Assembly: GCA_033761915.1 (NCBI GenBank)
Contig: JANRMC010000023.1
Location: 1 to 48,399, forward strand
Reading direction: 5' to 3'
Origin: JACMLD01 sp033761915
GTDB taxonomy: Bacteria > Bacteroidota > Bacteroidia > Chitinophagales > Chitinophagaceae
Length of the DNA stretch: 48,399 nt
The position numbers were made by a program, and so were the translations under genes. Position 1 is the first letter of the stretch. Every line of letters starts with the position of its first letter. The notes below the pieces were generated by a model. It was not told where the DNA came from, ran no database searches, and worked only from the letters and a program-made list of their open reading frames with translations. Shown here piece after piece: positions 7,827-15,407 of this stretch.

Positions 7827-8285
7827 ATGATTCATTTTGTTGGCGAATACGAATCTACCATGGACGCCAAAGGTCGCTTTCTTCTGCCGGCTAAGCTTTT
7901 AAGCCAACTGCCGCAGGGGGCCGCTACCAATTTTATTATCCACAGGGGGTTGGATGAATGTTTGTACATGTACCCTGCCGAAAACTGGGAGACCGTATCT
8001 GCCGAAGTGGAAAACCTGCCCGACTATGAAGAGGACTACCGCAAGTTAAAGCGATTTTTTAATGCGGGTGTGCAGCCGGTATCGCCAGACAGTGCCAACC
8101 GGGTTTTGGTGGGGCAGTTATTAAAATCCTATGCAAAGCTGGAAAAAGATATTGTTTTAACCTGTTCGCGAAAGCGAATTGAGATTTGGGATAAAAGTAA
8201 GTACCAGGAGTTCTTTGAGACATTTACTGCTGCAGATTACAGTGCTCTTTACAAAAAGGCATTGAAGGAAAATAAAACACCTTAA
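7827..8285 (+). CDS. mraZ: MraZ, transcriptional regulator of the dcw cluster
   Basis: A 152-residue protein with the double SpoVT/AbrB-like DNA-binding fold. The first half carries the conserved ESTMDAKGRFLLPAKL segment with its DxxGR motif (about residues 10-25). The second half has the partly decayed counterpart PDSANRVLVGQLL, with Asn for the usual Gly. In E. coli MraZ forms a ring that binds repeats upstream of its own operon and represses it. Here it opens the cluster, 5 bp before rsmH. The start codon has no Shine-Dalgarno sequence; the bases just before it read ACACCTCCTAA, which resembles the 3' end of 16S rRNA rather than its complement. Confidence 0.95.
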   Translation: MIHFVGEYESTMDAKGRFLLPAKLLSQLPQGAATNFIIHRGLDECLYMYPAENWETVSAEVENLPDYEEDYRKLKRFFNAGVQPVSPDSANRVLVGQLLKSYAKLEKDIVLTCSRKRIEIWDKSKYQEFFETFTAADYSALYKKALKENKTP

Positions 8286-8290
8286 CTGTA

Positions 8291-9226
8291 ATGGCTGCTA
8301 CTGAAACCAATCCATCAATGGCTGGCGGTTACCATGTGCCGGTTTTGCTGAAAGAAACAATTGATGGCTTGGCTGTTAAACCCAACGGCGTGTATGTTGA
8401 TTGCACATTTGGTGGTGGCGGTCATTCTAAAGAATTGCTGAAGCATTTGGGGGCTGAAGGAAGATTGTATGTTTTTGATCAGGATGCAGATGCAAAACAA
8501 AATGTGCCGGCCGATGAGCGGGTGGTTTTTATTCCGCACAACTTTCGTTACCTGCAACGTTTTTTAAAGTTGCACAAAGTGGCGATGGTGGATGGAATAA
8601 TGGCCGACCTGGGTGTAAGCAGTCACCAGTTTGATGAAGCAGAGCGTGGATTTTCTATACGCTTTGATGCAGAACTGGACATGCGCATGGATCGCCGGCA
8701 AAGCCTTACCGCGGCCGATGTGCTGGCGGGCCATACAGAACAGCAATTGCATAGCCTGTTTGAGCAATATGGAGAAGTAACCAATTCAAAAACATTGGCC
8801 AAGACCATTGTGCAGTTAAGAACGGTGTTACCATTAAAAACCATCAGCCAGTTTAAAACAGCGCTGCAACCAGTAGTAAAAGGAAATCCCAACAAGTACT
8901 TTGCCCAGGTCTTTCAGGCACTGCGTATAGAAGTGAATGATGAGTTAGGTGCCTTAAAAGAATTATTAGAACAAATACCCCCTCTGTTAAAGCCCGGTGG
9001 CCGTGCGGCCATTATAACCTTCCACTCGCTGGAAGACCGTGTGGTAAAAAATTTTTTTAAGAAAGGAATTTGGGAGGATGCCGTTGAGGACAATCCTTTT
9101 CAGCAAGATACCCGTGTGGCATTGCTAAAACCGGTAACAAAAAAACCGGTAACAGCAACCGATGAAGAGTTGAAAAGAAACTCAAGAAGCCGGAGTGCAA
9201 AATTGCGTGTGGCAGAAAAGATATAA
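8291..9226 (+). CDS. rsmH: 16S rRNA (cytosine-1402 N4)-methyltransferase
   Basis: A 311-residue SAM-dependent enzyme, formerly MraW, that N4-methylates C1402 in the ribosomal P site. Motifs in order: YHVPVLLKETIDGLAV, the SAM-binding YVDCTFGGGGHSKELL, FDQDADA, MADLGVSSHQFDEAERGFSIR, ALRIEVNDELGALKELL and AIITFHSLEDRVVKNFF. Length matches the family. It follows mraZ by 5 bp and is surely co-transcribed with it. After its stop comes a 357-bp gap with a dispersed element and several hairpins before ftsL, so expression of the downstream genes may be adjusted here. Confidence 0.97.
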   Translation: MAATETNPSMAGGYHVPVLLKETIDGLAVKPNGVYVDCTFGGGGHSKELLKHLGAEGRLYVFDQDADAKQNVPADERVVFIPHNFRYLQRFLKLHKVAMVDGIMADLGVSSHQFDEAERGFSIRFDAELDMRMDRRQSLTAADVLAGHTEQQLHSLFEQYGEVTNSKTLAKTIVQLRTVLPLKTISQFKTALQPVVKGNPNKYFAQVFQALRIEVNDELGALKELLEQIPPLLKPGGRAAIITFHSLEDRVVKNFFKKGIWEDAVEDNPFQQDTRVALLKPVTKKPVTATDEELKRNSRSRSAKLRVAEKI

Positions 9227-9236
9227 AAGATATGTG

Positions 9237-9289
9237 AGGTAAGCCGTGGTGCAGGTGGCAGCATCGTTGCGTCGCACCCTTCAGCGGCA
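9237..9289 (+). repeat. Bipartite intergenic element, copy 5
   Basis: Inner box GTTGCGTCGCACCCTTCAGC (9266-9285) preceded by CAGCATC. The outer box is shortened to GTAAGCCG (9239-9246), so the spacer is 3-5 bases shorter than the usual 22; it looks like a deletion from a sequence such as that at 27143. It starts 10 bp after the rsmH stop. Confidence 0.65.
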
Positions 9290-9367
9290 GAGCATAATAA
9301 AGCAAAACTTTAAGCGGGCCATGGGCCTTTTGAAAATACTTTTTTGGCGGTAGTTACCAACTAACAA

Positions 9368-9562
9368 CTCCACAAACCCTCTCTGCATTAGCAGGGAGGG
9401 GGCGGAGTAAGAAAGACATATAAACCTGGACGGATTTATATATCATTCTCTAACGAAGAACCGTGAAATGTTAATGTCCTGATGAAAACCACTTCTGAAC
9501 ATCACGTAAAGTGAAGTGGTTACAACCTGAAAAGCCGGTGCTCTTATAACGGAGTGCCGGCT
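9368..9562 (+). promoter_or_regulatory. Folded leader upstream of ftsL
   Basis: Four hairpins follow one another: CCCTCTCTGC/GCAGGGAGGG (9377-9400, ATTA loop, one wobble, framed by ACTCC and GGAGT), ATATAAA/TTTATAT (9418-9441), AACCACTTC/GAAGTGGTT (9487-9521) and AGCCGGTGCTC/GAGTGCCGGCT (9533-9562, 11 pairs with two wobbles). None is followed by a T-run, so they are not plain terminators. The last ends 21 bases before the ftsL ATG. Confidence 0.5.
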
Positions 9563-9583
9563 GCAGGTAAAAAAACAACAGCC

Positions 9584-9931
9584 ATGAGCGAAGAAAAGCA
9601 ACATAAAGAACCGGTGCTGGAGATAAAAAAATTGTTTACGTACCAATGGATAGTTAAGAACGTACCCTTTTTTCTTTTTTTAAGTGTGTTGGCAGTATTG
9701 TATATCTACAACGGCCATTATTCTGATAAAACAATAAAAGATATTAATAAAACCAGTAGAGAATTGAAAGAGCGGCAATACGAATACAAATCCCTGAAGA
9801 GCGAAGTAATGTTTAGAAGTAAGCAGAGTGAAATGGCAAAAGCGGTAGAGCCACTGGGGTTGAAAGAACTGGTAACGGTTCCGGTACAACTGAAAGACTC
9901 ATTAGTAACAGATAAGAACGGTAATGATTAA
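9584..9931 (+). CDS. ftsL: FtsL-like cell division protein
   Basis: A 115-residue bitopic protein of the Bacteroidota FtsL-like type (FtsL_2). A short charged cytoplasmic tail (residues 1-25) is followed by one membrane helix (about 26-43, VPFFLFLSVLAVLYIYN) and a periplasmic segment with coiled-coil character (INKTSRELKERQYEYKSLKSEVM). It should bridge FtsQ and FtsI/FtsW and help switch on septal peptidoglycan synthesis. Sequence identity to proteobacterial FtsL is not visible, so the call rests on size, topology and position between rsmH and ftsI. The ATG at 9584 is preferred to an in-frame GTG at 9554, which lies inside a hairpin. Dispersed elements in opposite orientation flank the gene. 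Confidence 0.8.
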   Translation: MSEEKQHKEPVLEIKKLFTYQWIVKNVPFFLFLSVLAVLYIYNGHYSDKTIKDINKTSRELKERQYEYKSLKSEVMFRSKQSEMAKAVEPLGLKELVTVPVQLKDSLVTDKNGND

Positions 9932-9942
9932 TGCTGGGTTTT

Positions 9943-10016
9943 GCTTTGCCGCTGAAGGGTGCAGCACAAGCCAGAAGTTTCAGGGCTGACAGAAGAAAAA
10001 ATACTGGTTTCAATAA
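9943..10016 (-). repeat. Bipartite intergenic element, copy 6 (degenerate)
   Basis: GCCGCTGAAGGGTGC (9948-9962) matches the inner box read on the minus strand, but the core reads GCAGCAC instead of GCGACGC. The outer part reads ACTGGTTTCAATAAAATAG, close to TTGGTTTCATATAAAATAG at the copy near 15.16 kb; the spacer is about 35 bases. It begins 12 bp after the ftsL stop and ends some 50 bp before ftsI. Confidence 0.5.
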
Positions 10017-10067
10017 AATAGTTTCCTTAAAAATTTAATGCACTTCTTTTAAAAATACCAACGGGCA

Positions 10068-12200
10068 TTGGAAGTAAAAAAAGACATATTGTGGAGAGTG
10101 TATCTGTGTTTTATAGGCATTGCTATTGTTGGTGCAGTGGTGGTTGGTAAGGCAGTTTATATTCAGCTGGCCGAAGGCAGTTACTGGCGCAGTAAAAGCG
10201 ATAGTCTGCATACCAAACTGATGCCCATGTTGGCTGAACGCGGAACGATTTATAGTGAAAACGGAGAAATGCTCAGCACATCGGTGCCTTATTGGGATGT
10301 GTATATTGATTTTAAAGCTGATGGGTTAATTGAGAAAAAAGGCGCCCGGTTTAATAAATATGCAGATTCTTTGAGTGCAGCACTGGCTGGTTATTTTGGT
10401 GATAAGAGTGCGGCAACCTATAAAAAAGAATTGCAAAAAGGTTACCGGATGCAGAACCGTTATTACCTGCTGCGCAAAGCAATTTCTTTTGAAGAATATA
10501 AAGCCATGCGGGCTTTTCCGCTGGTAAACCAGGGTGCTAATAAGAGCGGGTTTAAGTTTGAGCTGCAAACAAAACGCATTAATCCCTTTGGGTTGCTGGC
10601 AAACAGAACCATTGGTTTGTCTCGGCAGTATATAAATGATGAAGGAAAAACAGTAAACCAGAATGTAGGCTTAGAAAAAACCTATGACGAATTACTGAAA
10701 GGAGAGAAGGGGCAACGCCTGGTGCGTTTTATAAGCGGTGGTGCATTTATACCAGTAGAAGGTACGGAGATAGAACCTGAAAATGGTAAGGATATAATAA
10801 CCACCATTGATGTAAACATACAAGACATTGCTGAAAATGCTTTACTAAAAACAATGCTGGCAAACGATGCAGAACATGGCACCTGCATAGTAATGGAAGT
10901 GGCCACCGGAAAAATAAAAGCCATGGCCAATTTAGGTAAGCTGGAAGAAGGGAAGTATTGGGAAGATTATAACTATGCATTGCGTACTACTGAGCCGGGT
11001 TCAACCATAAAGTTGGCAACATTGCTGGCAGTGCTGAGTGAAGGAAAAACAGATGCGGATGATTTAGTGCAGGTGGGCACGGCGGGTAGCGATTATGTGG
11101 GGGTGCGTACCGTTACCGATGCTGAGCGTTCTCCTAAACCAGTAATGAGTATTAAAGAATGTTTTGCGCATAGTTCTAATGTGGGTATGAGCCGGATTGC
11201 ATACAATGCTTTTAAAGATGCTCCGGATAAATACATCAGTTATTTGAAAAAGTTTCATCTGGATAAAAAAACCGGTATTGACTTAATTGGAGAAGAATCT
11301 CCATTGTTGCCAAGGGTAAAAAGAAATAATGAAGGTTTGCATGCTATGGTTACTGCCAGCTTTGGATATGCTATTGAGGTTAGTCCCCTGCAAACATTAA
11401 TGCTGTACAACGCTATTGCCAATAATGGTAAAATGATGAAGCCCTATCTGGTAAACCGCATTCAAAGTAATGGGTTGCTGGCACAGGAGTTTGAACCACA
11501 GGTGTTGGAAGAACAAATAGCACCCGAGAAGGTAATAAAGGCTGCTAAAGAAAGTATGCGTATGGTGGTTACAGAAGGAACCGGAAAAAAAATATTTATA
11601 AATGCGCCGTATACGGTAGCCGGAAAAACCGGTACTGCACATGTGGCAGCAAAAGGAGTAAGTTATAGCGACCGTGTGTACCAGGCTTCTTTTGCGGGTT
11701 ATTTTCCTTATGAGAAACCAATGTATACCTGCGTGGTGGTTATAAAAACAAAAGCGTTTCCGGTATTGCATTATGGTGGCGATGTAGCGGCACCTGTTTT
11801 TAAAGAAGTGGCCGATAAATTATATGGAGTTGCAGCAGGTGGCACCGCCATTGCAAACGCAGGACTTAAAAAAGACAGTGTGGCTTTTTATTATGCCGGC
11901 AACACCAAAGAAGCCAAGTATGTATTAAGCAGTTTGCAGCTTGGGTATAAAGATTCTGCAGCAAACAGCGAGTGGAGCAGTGTTTATGCCACGCAAGTGC
12001 AACCGGTAATTAATAAAAAAATAGTATTGCCCAACAGCATGCCCAATGTAAAAGGGATGGGTTTAAAAGATGCACTGTATCTGTTGGAGAGTATGAATAT
12101 AAAGGTAAAAGTAAGTGGCAGGGGCAAAGTAGCTGTCCAATCGGTAGAGGCCGGTACGCCACTTTCAAAAAACATGCTGGTGGTATTAGAGCTGAGCTGA
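10068..12200 (+). CDS. ftsI: Penicillin-binding protein FtsI/PBP3, septal transpeptidase with PASTA domain
   Basis: A 710-residue class B penicillin-binding protein that cross-links septal peptidoglycan. One membrane helix (about residues 12-33) is followed by the pedestal domain with AERGTIYSENGEMLS, and then the transpeptidase domain with all active-site motifs: STIK (312-315, catalytic Ser312), SSN (369-371) and KTG (520-522). A single PASTA domain ends the protein (about 655-710, LPNSMPNVKGMGLKDALYLL). The start is a TTG: an in-frame ATG upstream at 10038 is cut off by a stop at 10050, and the residues MEVKKDILWRVYL fit the family start. It probably works with FtsW, encoded further down the cluster. 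Confidence 0.95.
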   Translation: MEVKKDILWRVYLCFIGIAIVGAVVVGKAVYIQLAEGSYWRSKSDSLHTKLMPMLAERGTIYSENGEMLSTSVPYWDVYIDFKADGLIEKKGARFNKYADSLSAALAGYFGDKSAATYKKELQKGYRMQNRYYLLRKAISFEEYKAMRAFPLVNQGANKSGFKFELQTKRINPFGLLANRTIGLSRQYINDEGKTVNQNVGLEKTYDELLKGEKGQRLVRFISGGAFIPVEGTEIEPENGKDIITTIDVNIQDIAENALLKTMLANDAEHGTCIVMEVATGKIKAMANLGKLEEGKYWEDYNYALRTTEPGSTIKLATLLAVLSEGKTDADDLVQVGTAGSDYVGVRTVTDAERSPKPVMSIKECFAHSSNVGMSRIAYNAFKDAPDKYISYLKKFHLDKKTGIDLIGEESPLLPRVKRNNEGLHAMVTASFGYAIEVSPLQTLMLYNAIANNGKMMKPYLVNRIQSNGLLAQEFEPQVLEEQIAPEKVIKAAKESMRMVVTEGTGKKIFINAPYTVAGKTGTAHVAAKGVSYSDRVYQASFAGYFPYEKPMYTCVVVIKTKAFPVLHYGGDVAAPVFKEVADKLYGVAAGGTAIANAGLKKDSVAFYYAGNTKEAKYVLSSLQLGYKDSAANSEWSSVYATQVQPVINKKIVLPNSMPNVKGMGLKDALYLLESMNIKVKVSGRGKVAVQSVEAGTPLSKNMLVVLELS

Positions 12201-12221
12201 TAAATTATTTTGAATCATTCT

Positions 12222-13688
12222 ATGGCTGTATTGCAGGATATAATGTATAAGGTGGGCATCCGGTCGGTGCGTGGCAACATGCAAACCGAAGTAAGCGGCC
12301 TGCAAATTGATTCAAGAAAGGTAAATGCCGGCACTGCATTTATTGCTATAAAAGGCGTGGCGGCAGACGGGCACAATTATATAGCAAAGGCTATAGAGTT
12401 GGGGGCAACAGTTATTGTGTGCGAACAGTTTCCGGGGCAGTTAGATGATGCGGTAACCTATGTGCAGGTAGAAAACAGTGGCGCTGCGGCTGGTTATATG
12501 GCACATCATTTTTACGGACAGCCTTCAGAAAAAATAAAATTGGTGGGCGTTACCGGCACTAACGGTAAAACAACCATTGCAACATTATTATACAAGCTCT
12601 TTACATCGTTGGGTTATACCTGCGGCTTGGTAAGTACGGTACAAAACATTATTGCGGGCAAAGGCATAGAAGCCACGCATACCACACCCGATGCTATTAG
12701 TGTGAATGCATTGCTGAAAGAGATGGTGGATGCCGGCTGCACACATGTGTTTATGGAAAGCAGCAGCCATGCCATACACCAGCACCGCATAACAGGTTTG
12801 CATTATACCGGCGCACTGTTCAGTAACATTACGCACGACCACCTGGATTATCATAAAACCTTTGATGAATACATCCGTGTTAAGAAATCGTTTTTTGATA
12901 GCCTGCCGCCCGATGCATTTGCCATAACCAATGCAGATGATAAGCGGGGCCTGGTAATGCTGCAAAACACAGCGGCACATAAATATTATTACAGCCTTAA
13001 AACCATGGCCGATTTTAAAGGCCGCATTTTAGAAAATGGGTTAACCGGGCTGGTGCTGAATGTGAATGAGCAGGAAGTACACTTCAGGCTGATTGGTGAG
13101 TTTAATGCATACAATTTATTAGCCGTGTATGGTGCTGCTATTTGTTTGGGAGAAGATAAGCATGAAGTGCTGCGCAATTTAAGTGTGTTAACCGGTGCCG
13201 AGGGACGATTTGAGTATGTGGTTTCTGCAAAAGAGCGCATCATTGGTATTGTAGATTATGCGCACACCCCAGATGCATTATTGAATGTGCTGTCTACCAT
13301 AAAAAATTTACGCAAGGGGCACGAGCAGGTAATTACAGTGGTGGGCTGCGGCGGAGACCGCGACAGAACAAAAAGACCGGTTATGGCAGAAGTGGCCAAT
13401 GAATACAGCGACCGTGTAATTATTACTTCCGATAACCCAAGAACAGAAGATCCGTTGCAGATTATAAAAGATATGGAGCAGGGACTGAACACCGCAGCAA
13501 AAAGAAAAACCATTTCTATAGCAGACAGAAGAGAAGCTATTAAAACAGCCATCAGTTTGGCCGGTGCAGAAGATATAGTGCTGATTGCAGGTAAGGGCCA
13601 CGAAAAATATCAGGATATAAATGGCGTAAAACACCATTTTGACGATAAAGAAGAGCTCTTGCAATTTTTTGATTTGTTAGAAAAGTAG
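12222..13688 (+). CDS. murE: UDP-MurNAc-L-Ala-D-Glu:meso-diaminopimelate ligase
   Basis: A 488-residue cytoplasmic Mur ligase that adds the third amino acid of the peptidoglycan stem peptide. The ATP loop is GVTGTNGKTT (109-118); HTTPDAI (153-159) and SSSHAIHQHRI (180-190) hold substrate-binding residues; K221/K222 in IRVKKSFF is the carbamylated-lysine region. The motif DNPR (404-407) is the meso-DAP specificity signature, so the third residue is probably meso-diaminopimelate rather than lysine. The ATG at 12222 (MAVLQDIMYKV) is preferred to an in-frame TTG four codons earlier because homologues start there. It lies 21 bp after ftsI. Confidence 0.97.
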   Translation: MAVLQDIMYKVGIRSVRGNMQTEVSGLQIDSRKVNAGTAFIAIKGVAADGHNYIAKAIELGATVIVCEQFPGQLDDAVTYVQVENSGAAAGYMAHHFYGQPSEKIKLVGVTGTNGKTTIATLLYKLFTSLGYTCGLVSTVQNIIAGKGIEATHTTPDAISVNALLKEMVDAGCTHVFMESSSHAIHQHRITGLHYTGALFSNITHDHLDYHKTFDEYIRVKKSFFDSLPPDAFAITNADDKRGLVMLQNTAAHKYYYSLKTMADFKGRILENGLTGLVLNVNEQEVHFRLIGEFNAYNLLAVYGAAICLGEDKHEVLRNLSVLTGAEGRFEYVVSAKERIIGIVDYAHTPDALLNVLSTIKNLRKGHEQVITVVGCGGDRDRTKRPVMAEVANEYSDRVIITSDNPRTEDPLQIIKDMEQGLNTAAKRKTISIADRREAIKTAISLAGAEDIVLIAGKGHEKYQDINGVKHHFDDKEELLQFFDLLEK

Positions 13689-13690
13689 AA

Positions 13691-13773
13691 GCCGGGCAGT
13701 AGTAAAAGAATGAAGCATCGTTGCTCGTTGAAAACCCCGATTGGGGTTGAGCCAAGCTATCGGGGCACACTGG
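13691..13773 (+). repeat. Bipartite intergenic element, copy 7 (opened inner-box variant)
   Basis: Outer box GCCGGGC (13691-13697), exactly 22 bases, then GTTGCTCGTTGAAAACCCCG (13720-13739). A hairpin AACCCCGATTGGGGTT and a second pairing CCCCGAT/ATCGGGG fill the insert before the inner box resumes as CACACTGG. It starts 2 bp after the murE stop codon. It is the same variant as at 5246-5335. Confidence 0.7.
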
Positions 13774-13822
13774 TACTACGGTACCCGTGGCAACATAAAG
13801 AAAACAGAAAACAACTAATAAT

Positions 13823-15100
13823 ATGCTGTATCACTTATTTGAATGGTTTAAACTGGAAGGATGGAAAGTGCCGGGCGGCGCACTGTTTCAGTTTATCACC
13901 TTCAGGGTGTTGCTGGCAATATTATTATCGCTCATCATTACTTCTGTTTATGGCAAACGCTTAATTAATTTTTTACGCAACAAGCAGGTGGGTGAAACCG
14001 TGCGGGATTTAGGCCTTGCCGGCGAGCAGCAAAAGAAAGGCACCCCAACCATGGGTGGCTTTATAATTATACTGGGCATTTTAATACCCACATTGTTATT
14101 GGCCAATTTAGACAAAGCCTATGTGCGGTTAATGATTTTAAGTACGGTATGGCTGGGTATTATTGGTTTTGTAGACGATTATTTGAAACTGCGTGCCAAG
14201 CGCATTGCACAGCAACAAGGTATTAATTATAAAAAAGGAGACAAAGACGGTTTGGCTGGTTGGTTTAAAATACTTGGTCAGGTGGGCCTGGGTTTAATAA
14301 TTGGATTAACACTGTTGTTTAATGATAATGTAAAAGCATACAGAGAGTTTACCGGTACAACCATACCAGCAAATGCTAAAATTATTAAAGTTGATTTAGA
14401 CGGAAAGCTGCGTGTTTTTGTAGAGGCAGATTACCCGGTTACTACCATTCCTTTTGTAAAATCTCATGAGTTTAACTACTCTAAGCTATTGCCAAAAGGG
14501 TTAAGAGAATATACCTGGGTGGTGTATTTGCTGGTTACCATTTTTATTGTTACGGCTGTTTCTAACGGCGCTAATATAACTGATGGTATTGATGGGTTGG
14601 CAACAGGGACATCAGCATTAATTGGTATTTGTCTGGGCATTTTTGCCTATGCCAGCGGTAACCTTCGGTTGGCAGATTATTTAAATATTATGTACATACC
14701 CAATCTGGGTGAGCTATCCATATTTATTGCGGCCATGGTAGGTGCCTGTATTGGTTTCTTGTGGTACAATGCTTACCCTGCCCAGGTGTTTATGGGCGAT
14801 ACGGGTAGTTTAACACTGGGTGGCATTATTGCTGCCATGGCATTAATGGTGCGTAAAGAATTACTAATTCCTATTTTCTGTGGCGTTTTTCTGGTAGAAA
14901 ACCTGAGCGTAATGATACAGGTAAGCTATTTTAAATACACCAAGAAAAAATATGGAGAGGGTAGAAGGGTTTTTTTAATGAGCCCGCTGCACCACCATTA
15001 CCAGAAGCTGGGCTATCATGAAAGTAAAATTGTAACACGTTTCTGGATTGTGAGTGTGCTGTTGGTGGTGTTTGCAATAGTTACGCTTAAAATAAGATAA
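13823..15100 (+). CDS. mraY: Phospho-MurNAc-pentapeptide transferase (lipid I synthase)
   Basis: A 425-residue polytopic membrane enzyme that joins UDP-MurNAc-pentapeptide to undecaprenyl phosphate to make lipid I. Conserved cytoplasmic loops are visible: KKGTPTMGG, GFVDDYLKL (the Asp pair), NGANITDGIDGLATG with catalytic Asp, FMGDTGSLTLGG, and the histidine cluster MSPLHHHYQKLGYHE. It is about 65 residues longer than E. coli MraY; the extra stretch lies between LTLLFNDNVKAYREF and LRVFVEADYPVTTIPF (about residues 165-215), an insertion usual in Bacteroidota. It follows murE by 134 bp, a gap filled by a dispersed element. Confidence 0.97.
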   Translation: MLYHLFEWFKLEGWKVPGGALFQFITFRVLLAILLSLIITSVYGKRLINFLRNKQVGETVRDLGLAGEQQKKGTPTMGGFIIILGILIPTLLLANLDKAYVRLMILSTVWLGIIGFVDDYLKLRAKRIAQQQGINYKKGDKDGLAGWFKILGQVGLGLIIGLTLLFNDNVKAYREFTGTTIPANAKIIKVDLDGKLRVFVEADYPVTTIPFVKSHEFNYSKLLPKGLREYTWVVYLLVTIFIVTAVSNGANITDGIDGLATGTSALIGICLGIFAYASGNLRLADYLNIMYIPNLGELSIFIAAMVGACIGFLWYNAYPAQVFMGDTGSLTLGGIIAAMALMVRKELLIPIFCGVFLVENLSVMIQVSYFKYTKKKYGEGRRVFLMSPLHHHYQKLGYHESKIVTRFWIVSVLLVVFAIVTLKIR

Positions 15101-15121
15101 GCTGTTGCAGGGGGGCTGAAA

Positions 15122-15168
15122 GCTGAAGGGTGCGACGCAACGATGATAAGTAAAGAACAAACTGTTGG
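15122..15168 (-). repeat. Bipartite intergenic element, copy 8
   Basis: Read on the minus strand: outer box (GTTGG on plus, 15164-15168), exactly 22 variable bases, inner box (GCTGAAGGGTGCGACGCAAC on plus, 15122-15141). It begins 22 bp after the mraY stop. Confidence 0.75.
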
Positions 15169-15191
15169 TTTCATATAAAATAGTTATTGAA

Positions 15192-15205
15192 AAACCACGT
15201 GGTTT
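15192..15205. promoter_or_regulatory. Perfect palindrome between mraY and murD
   Basis: AAACCACGTGGTTT is a 14-bp perfect palindrome, about 200 bp before the murD start. It has the form of a homodimeric regulator site; it could also be a short hairpin without a T-run. No regulator is suggested by the context. Confidence 0.35.
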
Positions 15206-15253
15206 CAATCCAATCCTTACAAAAGCCTCCTAAACTAAAGAGATTGTGGTGCA

Positions 15254-15407
15254 GTAAAATTTCAATCTATAGAAGAACCATTAATCCACCCATGAACTGT
15301 AAAAATGTTTTGTTATAGACATTGCAGAGTCTTTTGATTTGTTGTAAAATTTCAACCTGTAGAAAAACCATTAATCCTCCCATTAACTGAACCGATGTTT
15401 TTGTTAT
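15254..15407 (+). repeat. Direct repeat pair running into the murD start
   Basis: Copy A spans 15254-15316 and copy B 15344-15407, offset by 90 bp and about 80% identical by eye. Both run GTAAAATTTCAAYCTRTAG, then ARAACCATTAATCC, then a TGTTTTGTTAT end. Copy B ends in the murD start (TTGTTATG, ATG at 15406); in copy A the matching position reads TTGTTATA. No transposon ends are seen around them. Confidence 0.75.

Noticed and set aside
9554..9583. GTG start for ftsL
   Set aside because: It lies within the 3' arm of a strong hairpin; the ATG at 9584 gives a normal-length protein.
11397..11771. Minus-strand frames inside ftsI, murE, ftsZ, rpoB and other long genes
   Set aside because: Shadow frames opposite strongly supported coding sequences; none carries a recognisable motif.
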